From positions 454,264-518,263 of the forward strand of contig VZSE01008770.1 of the NCBI GenBank assembly GCA_013398275.1: a stretch of DNA of 64,000 nt, written 5' to 3'. Every line of letters starts with the position of its first letter. Position 1 is the stretch's first letter. This document shows positions 24,930 through 37,100 of the stretch, one piece after another. A model generated the notes under the pieces. It was given only the letters and a program-made list of their open reading frames with translations, ran no database searches and was not told the DNA's origin. This stretch comes from Promerops cafer. Lineage: Eukaryota > Chordata > Aves > Passeriformes > Nectariniidae. Position numbers and translations under genes: made by a program.

Positions 24930-25103
24930 GAGTGACAAGACAAGACCTTGGCTCTGAAGTCTCTCTGCCAGTCTCCTTGGGTTGCTCTGGCCTGCCCACA
25001 TTATTCCTGTAGCTTTGGTGGCTCTGGATGGCTAGTGAAGAGGGATGTTCAATCTAATGGCCAATTGCTGCAACTGGTTAAAACGGTGGAGGGAACCTGT
25101 CAG
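24930..25103 (+). CDS. ARL13B: ARL13B first coding exon (5' UTR plus 59 coding nt)
   Basis: The acceptor is TTTCTAG after a long T run. The start ATG is at 25045-25047 and begins MFNLMANCCNWLKRWREPV, nearly the human N-terminus. The coding part is 59 nt, ending in phase 2 (AG) before GTAAAC. The 115-nt leader carries one upstream ATG at 25028. The AUG at 25045 has G at -3 but U at +4, a moderate context. Confidence 0.95.
25028..25057 (+). promoter_or_regulatory. Upstream ORF overlapping the ARL13B start
   Basis: A nine-codon ORF (ATG at 25028, TAA at 25055-25057) in another frame overlaps the main start codon. Its stop overlaps the in-frame Met5 codon of ARL13B as TAATG. Context is mixed (T at -3, G at +4). 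It could lower use of the first AUG or promote re-initiation at Met5. This is inference from layout only. Confidence 0.6.
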
Positions 25104-28100
25104 GTAAACATGGGAAAGTATTTTACATTTCTCACCTTCCCAAATTGTGTTTCACCTGTGTTTTATTCATTGTTTCATATTTGATCATGTCCAACCTCTC
25201 ACCCACCAGCACCCCCAAGTTCTTTCTCCCCTGGGCTCTTCTCCATCTGTTTTTGACCACTGAGTCTTTGTGAACAGGAGGAAGAACTGAGGTATACGCA
25301 CATAAATATGGTTTTCCTGTGGCTTTTAAAATCCTATCCTGGGAAAAATATTAACGTGTATACCAATTTGCTAATAAATTGTGCATTCCTAGCACCACTG
25401 GTTTGCACAGTCTAGAAACAAAGGCATGGTAAGTCCCACATGTTTCCAGCATCTGGTCTTGTCTACACAAGTGTTGTACACTGTGTGGTGTTGTTCAGAC
25501 ACACTGATGGAGACAGAAATAATTTTCTAATACAGGAAAAACTTTGAGGCAGAGAGATGGTAGAAATACAGGGGATTGGAACTGCAATTACAGAAATTGT
25601 TAAAGGGACCATGACCTCACCAAATAAAATTTACAGTACTGTGAAATTAAATTGCAGCAGGCAAGTACCAGTTGAAAGCAGAATCATTGTCTCATGTGAA
25701 ACTCAGACCATGATATGAGACTTTTCATTTCCTACCTTGTTCTGCTGTTCTGTCTAATCAGATGATTGGACTTACAAAACATCAGACACACAATAGTAAG
25801 TGCCTTGGTATTTTGATACCTCTTTTTCTATTATTTTGCAGTAAATTTACTGTGCATGTGTTTAAAAAAATAGATTAAATGCTGTGTAGCTAGAGGAAAA
25901 AATATTAAATATCTTTCTGTTTCTTTTCTCCTTATGGAGGAAGGTGACACTAATAATGGTGGGTCTTGATAATGCTGGGAAAACTGCTACAGTCCGAGGA
26001 ATTCAAGGAGGTAAGTGATTAATTTATCATCCAAATGGAGCATTGAGAGTATCATTCCTAATTTTCAGTCATTTAAATATGAAAATATTGATTCATCTCT
26101 TAATGTATCTCTCCTTCACATCTTGTTGAAAGAAAATGTTGGTGGTTGTACCATCCAAATATCACATACATGACACCTTAATACAAACATTACAATGGAC
26201 AATACAATCAGTGGGCTTGACTTTTTTCTTTTTTTTTCCTTGTGTGCATGTGCTGAAGTTGCTTTCAGGTGACCATTGCAGTAATGTGCATATAGCAATA
26301 AACTTTATGTAAAAATCAGTATTTTAAGTAAGGATATATAAAGCAGAAAAGGTTTAAAAGAAGAAAATTGGTATGTATAACATTAAGGATGGTTCTAGTG
26401 TTACATATTTTTTATCATTATTTAAAATCAGAAAATGATGATAAATAAAATGGCCACTAAGAGACCACTTGATTTTGAAGGGTACTTTGCCCTGGCACAT
26501 GCAAGCAGGATATAATTTGAGATAAAACTTGTGCTTATGAAAACAAAAATTCTGTGGGTTTTTTTTTCCTCCACTTGTGGGATTGTCTTTCTAAATAACT
26601 TTCATCTTGTGCAAGAACAAGAGTTTGCTTAGTAGTGTTTTGGCAGACTTGGAGACTCCACCTCGAGTTTGTTTACTTGTGTTATGTAAGTTCACAGACT
26701 TGCTAAAGCACAAATAAAATCGTGTGTGTTCTCTCCAATTCCTCCATCTTTGCCCTGAAAACAGGAGTGTTTCATTATTTAGCCTTCCATTCTGTTTGAA
26801 AATCACCTTTACTATCTTTACCATCTGAATGTAACAGTTATTTCTAAAAACTGTGTTTTTCAGGGGGAGAAAAATGAGATTAAGATGTGTATATCTAAAG
26901 GGAAGCTCAAGGAAAAGATTGTTCTCATTTTTTTGAGTGTTCCCCAGGGCTTAAATGTCCTGAATGCCCATCTTGGCTGTCTTAAGGGTAGGAGCAGAAG
27001 GCTGGTGGGGATTCAGTTTCTGCACTGCTCTTCAGAGCTCAGTGCTTTTAGCCAGGCCTTCATTTTTTTCTTCTCAACAAGCTGAATTTTACATGTTTCT
27101 CCTGCCTTGTGCTACTCAGCTGCACAAAACAGAGATCCAATTATCTCAGCCCTGCAGGCACAGCTTAGTGGTGTGAGACAAGTCCAGGCTTTCTTTGCCC
27201 TCAAGAAAGGGAGACAGCAAGCAAAAGTATTAAATAGAAATCTGTAATTTTTTAGTATATTGCATGGCAAATTAGAAAAAAGCAGCAAATAGATATAAGC
27301 AAACAAAGGCTAAAACCTGGCCTTGAATAAAGAGAATCAAATAATTTACATCTCAGAAGAACATGGTTTTGGTCATTTTATCTCAGCCCTTGGTTTGAAC
27401 TTCTGAAGCTCTTTTGGCCACCCTGAAGGATAAAAAGATAAATTTAGCAGAGCACAAGGGCTCCCAGGTCATAGTGCATTACCTGGTTTGGTTGTTCTCC
27501 TTCTCCAAGTTGAATTACTACCGTGGAAATGAGAGTGGAAGTGAAAATTCAGTACAGTAACCATCACTGCAATGGAACTGTGGTGTGAAGTATTAAAATC
27601 TGCCTATTGGTCCCCTCTCTTTTCTACCCCCTTCCCACTCTCCCAGTGCTCCGATCTAAATTAATGTAAAGTAACTAGTTGAGAGACTAGTTAATTTAAA
27701 ATTCCCTGAGGAAAGGGGAAATCTTCATGTAAGCAAAAATGTGGTCAGCAATATTTAACAGCGAGGTTTCGCTCTGTGTTTTTAAAATGTGAATTTTGCT
27801 ACACAAATCCCACTATAAAATCCTCTTTAAACTGAAGGCTTTCTTCTTTGACAGAGTCTCCTGAAGATGTGGCTCCAACAGTTGGGTTTTCCAAAATTGA
27901 TCTTAAACAGGGACGTTTTGAAGTCACCATCTTTGATTTAGGAGGTGGAAAACGAATTCGGAATATCTGGAGGAATTATTATGCTGAGTCCTACGGTGTC
28001 ATATTTGTGGTGGATTCCAGTGACATTGAAAGAATGGAAGAAACAAAACAAGCCATGATAGAAGTTTTAAAAAGCCCTAAGATATCAGGAAAACCTGTGT

Positions 28101-31100
28101 TAGTGTAAGTAATGTAATAAATGTTGTCCTAATAATCTGAAATTGAGTCAATTTAGACCAAAAGAACTATTTCTGTAACTAATACTGCTGTAACTTTAGC
28201 ACTAACCAATATTACAATTAGTTTTATGGTTTTATGTTTTATTTAATCCTTCTCAGGGATATTTGTTTCTCTCTTCTTTCATTAGCCATGGAAAAATAAC
28301 AAGGTGGGGTTTTTTAAAGCTTTAAAATTCTAATATTACTTGAAATGCTAGGTTAAAAGGCTTTACCAACTTGGCGTGGCAACATGATGTAAAAATATTG
28401 TTGCTACTTATGCCTAATCAATTAATTAAATGGTAAATGGTTGATTATATTCAGCAATAGGGTGATCTCTCAGCAATAAATGTCTTGTTCACTTAACACA
28501 TTGTGCTGCTGATCCATGATCAGCAAAATCTCTTTAAAGGAGGCTTGCTTTAATTGTATTGGGCACATGCTTTTTTTCTGGTTAATAAGATTTGTAAAAA
28601 TATTGAAAAGAGCATATTTTATTAAATTCCACAACAAAAATATTTGATAACCAGTATTTTTTGAAGTTAAAAAATAAACTCTGAAAGTTTAAAATGGTTT
28701 ATCAAGTCAATATCTCTTGTCTGGTGAGCATAAGACCTCCATAATGCAAAAATTGCACAACATCCCTGTGCTATCATAAAGAATCTATACAGGTAAGAGG
28801 AGAGGCCTTTTTTTCTTTTTTTAAGAAATAGTGATGCTCTGCAGGTTTGAAGCTGAGCCTGGCTAATTGTGTTGATGAAGTGGAAAGTAGTTCAGCAAAG
28901 TAATGGTGTATATGTTGAAAATAGATTAGATTTTACCTTTCATTGCTCGGAATGTTACTGGAACAGGGAAGGCAATAAAGCCAACTTAGTTTAAGTCGAA
29001 TACGTTTTGGAAATGCAGTTGTTACAGTGGAAAACTGCTGTGTTTTTTAATTAAATACAATTTTATGGAGGGTTTTGGGTTGTATTTTGGGGTGGTTTTT
29101 TTGGTTTGGTTGTTTTTCTGGTTTTTTTTGTTGTTGTTGGTTTTTTTTTTTTTTTGGTAGCAATCTCTATACTCTAATCCTATAATGGTGTTTGTTTGGG
29201 TGGCTGACTGGACCTGCAGAGAACTCACTCTCTTCCTGGGATCTTGATATTGCTTTTTGATCCTTATCAGTATCTAATCAGAAGGCAGAGTGTATTTATT
29301 AATTGCTCTAATGGTGACTAAACCAAGTTTGTTGATGTTATTACTTTTTATTAGATTGAACTTTAGGCCTTTGATCAGAATTTGCTTTTGCAGTGTCCCA
29401 GTTGTGTTGAGGGATCCAGTAGTTCGTAGTTCTTTGGTTTATGCTCCCTGTGTGAGCCTGCCTCTTGAGTTAAGAATTCTCTCGTGTATTGTCAGATTTC
29501 CAAATTTATGCTGAAAGTTAGCCTTTTTAAATATTATATTAATTTTAATGTTCAGATTTTGTTTGTGGGTTTTTTGTTTTCTTGTTTTTTTAAATAATGA
29601 GATACTTGCTACCCATGTAGGAATAAGTTCCCTAATACCTTGCTACATTTTTAATTAGTGCATTTTAATCTGTGCAGAATAGGCTGAATTGCACCATGTG
29701 GACATAAAATTGGTGCTAAATGCTCTATCTTGCAGAAGTATGGGAATATGAGAAATCTGCTGTTCAGTGTGATATTTTCTACAAATTTAATTGCTGCTCT
29801 CCCATGTTGTTATTTATTGCTGCCTGTGGAGGTGTCACAGAATCATTTTAAGACAGTTTTCCTCAAGTGCTGATAGTATTGTCTTTTACTGTCTCTTGGT
29901 ATAAATTACTTAGAGATGTTAAACTTGTCGTTTGGGTTTTTGTACTGTTCAGTGTTATCACCTAATTTATGTCTATGGGTGAATTCTTCTGGCAGCATCC
30001 TCAAGACTTATATGGGTATGCAAGTTTAAATTTTCTTCACTTAGGATTATTTTTGTCCTTTCTTTTATCAGGAAGGAGCACACAGACGTCATTATGCAGG
30101 CAAATGCTGGTTTTGTTTGGGATTAGTTGTGTTTGTTTGGAGTCTTTGTTTTGGTTTTGGGATTTAAGTTGACACGGAGCACGTGCAAGAGGAAATATAA
30201 GTCCATGTGCTGTGACTGATATTTCATACCAAGGAGATTTTTGGGCAGGTATTTTGTTAGGTGAAATCTACTTTTTACCTGTTATTTTGGTGATAAGGGA
30301 TTATAGCTATTAATGTTTCACTTTTCTTCACAGAACACTTGCAGCTGGGCTTTGTTTTGTTTTCTGCATATTTATGTAACTGAAAACACTGGAAAGTTAC
30401 TTTAGTGATTACTGCAAAATTTCTGCTGCTAATAATTTTGAATGCTCAATATCAAATTCAGTGTAAACTGTAGTTCATACTATTATTGCAAATTATTTAT
30501 TTTCAGTTAATAGTACCCCCTATCAAAGAAAAGGTTTCCACAAGTCTTTCTCACTTCCCAGTTCTGCTTCAGTGTATTTTATCTGTTTTGCCAGATTGTT
30601 TCTAACCAATTTACATTATGAAATTACTTAATCAGGCAGCTGTTTTCCTAAGTATTAAAACTTGAGTTTTGAGAACTTGAGTTTTATTCCACTATTGAAA
30701 GTACAGCTCTTGTTTATTGGCTAATTTCTACTGTGCCCTTGGAACATAAAGGTGTTTTTAATATATGGAGTTAACGGGAGAGTATTTAATGAAATAGTTT
30801 CAGTGGTGTCATCATCTAAGTTTATTTTTTGTTGCTACTGTGTAAATAATATTTTTCACTTTAAGGTTCAGACCTTTGATTTTATTTTGACAGCAGTTAA
30901 TTTCAGTTGCAGTTTTAATCTGGGATGGAAGGAATCCAACTATTTCTAAATATCACAATGTGAAAATGACTTCAATAGTGGATTATTTTTTTTCTCCTAC
31001 TACATGCAACTAAAAACATCCAGTTCACTTAGTGTCTTGCTGAATTGCAGTGCAGTTTGTTCTGCAGTTTGTTCTTCTCCTACTATCCAAATAAAGTGGT

Positions 31101-34100
31101 ATTGATTGTGTCCTTGCACAGTACAGAGCAGTTCAGGAATACATTTCTGGTTTGCTGTTTGGTTTTAGCGTGGAATTTTTTTTAAAAAATTTCTGTTTGG
31201 AAATAACTTTTTTGTCTCAGCTACATTGCTATTGTTTGTTAAATTACATGGAGAGCTGTTTCTCACTCAGTTCCAAAAGGAGTTGGTTGCAGGAGGTTCC
31301 ATCCAACCTAAATCATTCTCTGGTTTTAGATTATGGGGGAGGAGTATAGGTGTAAGAATGGAGTTCTATTTTTTATTCTATTTTTTCGTTAATTTTTGTG
31401 CTAGCAAAAGTGAGACTGCAAATGTGACTGTGTATTTAGATAGGATAGGCAGCATTAAGAATGTGCCTCGTGAGTGTGTAATTAAGGATCATATTCCCCT
31501 ATCCTGGTAGTGCTCTGCCTGTGGAGTTGAATAATATAAGTATCTCTGTGTCAGTTTCTGAGAAGTTTATTAACTTTTCCTGTAGAAGTAGTATTGAAAC
31601 ATTCCTGACAAGTTTTCTGACCTCTCGTTTGGTTTAGGCATCCCATTCTGGATTGTTACTAATGGTGTCTGCCTTATGTGTGGATTTGTTTTGTAGAATT
31701 TCAGATTCCTGGGGAAAAAAACATTTAGAATTTGAGCAAGTAAACATAAATGCTAAAAAACCACAAGGCAATTAAAAATACTTATTATTATTTTGTGAAA
31801 AGTAAATAAAACATTTTTATGAATCCTGTCTTTGAGATTAACAGTACTTTCAATGCTTCTCAACAGCACAGGAAGTTTGTTGGCACAGTATTTTAGTTCG
31901 GAGAACCAAACTAAACTTTAGAAATTCTAAACTTCTTCAAAGTTTAGAAGAACCAAAAAAATGTCACTTATCCTTTGATTCTTTCATGTAGTTCATGTCA
32001 TTCTGTGAAAACTATAAAATTCTTTACTCTGTTTTGGAAAACTGATGCAGTTGTTCCTGAGCGCTCTGCTGAAGGGAAAATGGGAAGTGAAGCACTTGAG
32101 GGATCCCAAGAGTGCTTTCCAAGATCAGTTTGGGGTGGAGGAACCACTGGTACTTCAAACAGTTCATTTCTTGTGTCATCTGCAGCACGGACAACACCAG
32201 CAGCAAATTGCTTTGCAAGGGTTTCTTTTTTTATACCTGACTGCAAGCCCAAACTTTTCTTTAGATACTTGAGTATATTCTTGAGCGTTGTTCATGTAGA
32301 TTTCTATGTTGTTGATCATCTCCCCTTGCTCCTCCACCAGAACTGAGATCTGGATAAAGAGTTCTTTCACATCTTTGATCTGGTTCTCCAGATTGACCAG
32401 TTCTTTGTGTCTCTGCTCAATCTCTGACAGCTGAGCTTTAGTAATCTTGACCTCAGTGAGTAGATTTTCATTGAAAATCTCCCATTTTCCTTGCTGGAGC
32501 ATGTCATTGACTTCCTCCTCAGACAGCTCTTTACCAGCTACCTCAAGCTGGCGGAGGATGAACGTCCTGCACTTGTCCTGCTTTGTGGTGATGGCCTCGT
32601 TGTAGGAGAGCATGGCCTGGAGGTAGCGGTGGGACGGGAAGGCGTGCTGGGCAGCCAGGATCCTCACTGTGGCTCGGGCTGGCCCGTGCTCATTTTCAGC
32701 TTTCCTCACTGTTTTTGACAGTTCATCCAAACCTTTGTGCACGTGTTCTGCTTGAATTTTGATTTCCCTTGCTATGTTAGATTCCTTTTTGAGAACGCTG
32801 AATCTTCTCATTGAAGACACGAGGCTTTTTTGTTGTTGGCTGAATTTATTGACTTCTTCCACCAGATTATTAATTTCGTTCTGAAGCTTCTGGATTTCAT
32901 GCAAGTGCCTTTCAGTTATGGGCTCTTTTTCATAAATAATGGCTTGCTGTTCAAACTCTTCCTGCTCCTCTTGTTGTACAGTTGCACCATTGTTTTCCCC
33001 AGCTATCTGTAGTTCCTTAGCCCTCAGTTTGAGCTCTTGCAGACGATCTCTCATGGTTTTTGTGGTCAGGATTCTTTCCTGGCTTTTCTGTTGGTTTTTT
33101 TTTTTCCCTCTTGCAACACAGGAAATTAATTCCAATATCTTTTTTGTTTGGTTTGTTTCATTGCACTGTAATCAAAATGTAACAACAATCAATGTAAGTG
33201 GTTATATGTATATATGAAAAATAGTTTTGGAGTTTAGAGCTACTTCCCTCTGCTCCAAAGTAAAAGCAGCAATGAGTTGGAATAGGGGGTATTCTGAACA
33301 AGTTGTGATTTGTGGCCCAAGGCCATTTGGTATATTTGTGGTGCAGTGCACAGAACTTAGACCAGAGAAGTGTGGAGAGGACTTTTATTTTGGGGAGGAA
33401 GAGAGAAGTAACTCCAATTATTTTATCATTATTCTTTACTTGATGAAAACTAATCAACCTATAAATCTTTTTGGAAATAGAAGTGAGTGTGGCCGTGCTG
33501 TTTTTGGATTCCCAGTAGGAAACATTTTAGTTTTTGAGATTGAGACAGACTTTGTAACAAATCGGCATTCTGGCATGAGTTTAGATTATTAATTTGGCCA
33601 CACTCAAAAACCTTTATCCATTTTCCTTGCCGTTCCTTGCCTGGGGAGTTAGATAGTAACTGAAGCAGTTAGCTACAACAAAGCAGAACAACAGAACTCT
33701 CATCATTTAAGAACTCTAATAATTTAGCCTGAAAATAAATGAATTTTTTATGTTTGAGTTTTTGTGGAATTCAATCCATATCACTAATGTTGCAGCATGA
33801 AGATTTTCTAAGCCTTTTTTGAATTACTGTTATCTACTCTTACACTGTCATTTACATTCTTCATAAAATTGATGCAAATGTGCATTGTGAACCACAGTGG
33901 GCTACAATTCAGTGCTGTTTCTTATTTAACAGAAAGCAGATATAGTTTTGTTTTGTTCCCTAGCTGTTGTGCAAGCTTTACTGGAGAGATAATTAAGAGC
34001 AAGATATTTTCTAAAACACGCCCAATGGAAACTAAGTTCAACTATTTTTAATCATAGGGAAGAAGGTATTTTTCTCAAACTCTACATAAATTATTTCCTT

Positions 34101-37100
34101 GGACTGTGATCAAGAATGGAAGATTTCAGTAAGAAGTAACATGTTCAGGACTAAAAGATTATGGGATTTTTTACTTAGGGTCTTTGGTTCAATCAGATGT
34201 GTGTCTTTCAAAGGGCTGTTCAAGCATAGATGTTAAACAGTGCAGTGGTATCTTTTGGCTGTTTCAAAGCTTTTAGGGCTACTCTCTGAAATAGTAGCAT
34301 TAAATAGGTGCAACTCTTACGGAACCCTGATTCTACAGATTTTATTTTTTCTTAGGAAGCAAGTGTAGGATTTCTTAATAGTATCCAAAAGATGCATATT
34401 TAGAAACTGCAAAGGGTCTATCCAGTAACCTGTCAATATACAAATGATTTTCTTGTATTTGAACAGTTCCAAATGATACTGCTGTGGTTGCTCTGCTCCC
34501 CTATGCACATATAAAGTCTCTAAATAGATTTTTGTATAAGTCATGGAGTTCAGCAGTGTGGACACATCTTCACGGACTTAAATCTGGCTTTCTGCAGGAG
34601 GATTAGCTGAAAAACAAAACCTGAAATGCTTCAGAGGTCAGTCATGAGAAAGAATGTTGATATTCTACCCTGGTGTGGATTTGCCTTACTGCTTTTTTTC
34701 CCCCCCTTAATGCCTTAATATTTGAATTCAGTGTTTGTTGATTCACATCAAGAGAAGACTTGTGATCAGAAAAGTTTGCAAGTTATTTATTGGAGAATGT
34801 TATTCTGAAGTGGGGAAATGCAAGATGTATTCATATCGTGACAGTAATGACTCTCCATTGCTGAACTTTTCAGTGGATGTCCCCATGGCAGAAGTCAGGC
34901 AGTTTCTCCCAGATAACATTCTTCAGGAATGTTCCAGAGCTCCTCAACACCACCAACAAGGAAAGTTCAGCCTGGGGCATGTGAAAGGACCTAGGGCTGC
35001 TAAACAGGGCTTCAGAGAAGTGACCTGAAAATCTGTTCTAGTCCAGCCTCAGACATCTGCTGACCCATGTTAATTTAGCAGGGCTGGGCAAACCTGGGAT
35101 TAAAAGCAAGTTCTAAGGGTACCATTAATGCTTATGCTATGAGGTGACAAGAATTTGTTGTGTTTAAGAGAACTGGTGCATTGCTCTTGAAATAGCTGTG
35201 TTCCTTGGGGCTGGAGGGAGGAACCTCACAGAACTGTATAACAAATCTGCAAATATTGTTAGATATCAAAGGATTGAGCAGAAAATACTGGAGATGTTTT
35301 TTTCCTTGTTTAAAGATCACTCTCACAAAAGACTGGAATGTAAGCAACTGGATCTTAGTTTCATATCTTCTCTGCTGTCAGGCTTGCCTTCAAAGCCTGC
35401 CACTGAACAGGCTTGCCAATATTTCTGCTTGATTATACTGGCAATTGGAACACATGCTGGTTTCAAAGAAATGAGGATGTCTTCATGACAGAGATAACCT
35501 TGGAAATTGTTGGCTTGGCTTCTTGAGTGTTCCACAACAAGCTCTGTTCATTTACCAAGTCCTTTTTTTGTCCTGCGTGTTTGTATATAGGGGCAAATCC
35601 TGTTTTTCTTTTGATTGAGATGAAAGCACTTCACTTTCCTTACAGTTTTTGTCAGTAACGGGAAAATATGCACATTCTTTAGAGTGGAGAAAATGGAATA
35701 TGTGGACTGAAAGCACTCCAGTGACTTAGTGTGACCCCCTACATTCACTGCCTATTGCAGTTATTATCATGCAAACCCACTGGTGATTAAGTTTGTTCTT
35801 CTTGAAGCATCTTTATATGTAGCTATCTATAGTTACCTTTAGTTGGCAGGTTCAGAAATGCAATTTTCACATCCTTGTCAAATATATTTTAAGGGTATTG
35901 CAAGAGTCTTTGCCTTCTGATAACTTGGTTGTGTTGCTCCTCAGGAACAGGGTTATATGAATCTCTCCATTTAAACAGATGCCATATGTGACTGGGGAAG
36001 TCCTGATGAAGACAATTACCTCAGCACACTGACTAGGGGAATAATAGATCCCGGTAGCTGGACCACCTTTAGCATCTGTCATGATGATAAAGTATGTCCA
36101 GAATTCAAAGATAGTGAGTTTGACAGAAATGAAATTTTTTACATTATCCTTCTCCATTAAGAAAAAAAAAAAAAAAAAAAAAAAGGCAAGTTGAAAAGTC
36201 CACTTGCTTAATTGCAAAGCAACCCCATAGAATATTCTTCCACCTGTCTGACGAATTTATCAGTAGACCTAGGAAACTTGGAGCCTACATCCAAAAATAA
36301 GATTTGGGCTACCTTAAGTAAAAAGACATAATTGGATATGTGAAGTAGGAAAGTTAATCATATGGAACTCTTTTGTTTCTGGTTGTACTTGGGTTTAATG
36401 GCTTCTGATTTGGCTTTGCTGGATTATTTTATTTCTTCCCCAGTCCCCAAACGACCAAAGCCTCTTGTTTATTTTAATTTCTGCTTTTGTTCACTATTTC
36501 TTGGTTATGCAGCACTTTGATTAAAACGCCTGACAGCAAAGGCTCTGTTTCTATTTGATCTTTGATACAATTTGCCACTTCACCTTGGTTTTAACATCCT
36601 GCACTCTCTTCCAGAGAAGAGGACTTGCAGGCAATCAAGGAACAGAATCCTCTCTTTAAGAGCTCTTTGAGATGCATGATCTGTGTTCTGGCTCATGCAG
36701 CCTTCTTTACCTCTGCTGAAACTGCTGGGTTTTTGCTTGTTAGTGAGGATTTTTTTGTTGTTGTTGTTTGGGAGGCTTTTCTTGATTTTTTTTTTTTTTT
36801 GTGGTTTTTCTTTTTTATTTTAATGATTGCACCAAAAATAAGGATAGTTTTGTTTTCCTGATCCTTAGCTATGAGTCAGTTAAGGGCACTGGGTAGACGA
36901 TACTTTGAGGCAATGTGTCCCAAAGGAATTTCATGTTACATGTAATCCTAAACATTTTTTTTATTATTATTTCTTATTCATTTCCAAGCTGCAGTGGAAT
37001 TACATTACAGCTCTGTCATGTGGTGCCAAGAAACCCATCTAAGTTTTTTCTGAGCACAATGGCAATGAGTAAAGCTTGGAGTCATACTCTGGAGCTTGAT

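Noticed and set aside
29062..29157. G/T-rich tract as a possible structured or telomere-like element
   Set aside because: It is irregular low-complexity sequence without a repeating unit; similar tracts occur elsewhere in the window.
31975..32346. A 123-residue plus-strand ORF over the STX19 3' end
   Set aside because: Antisense shadow of the STX19 frame.
33055..33135. N-terminal extension of STX19
   Set aside because: The upstream in-frame codon is TTG rather than ATG, and homology to human begins at the Met at 33054.
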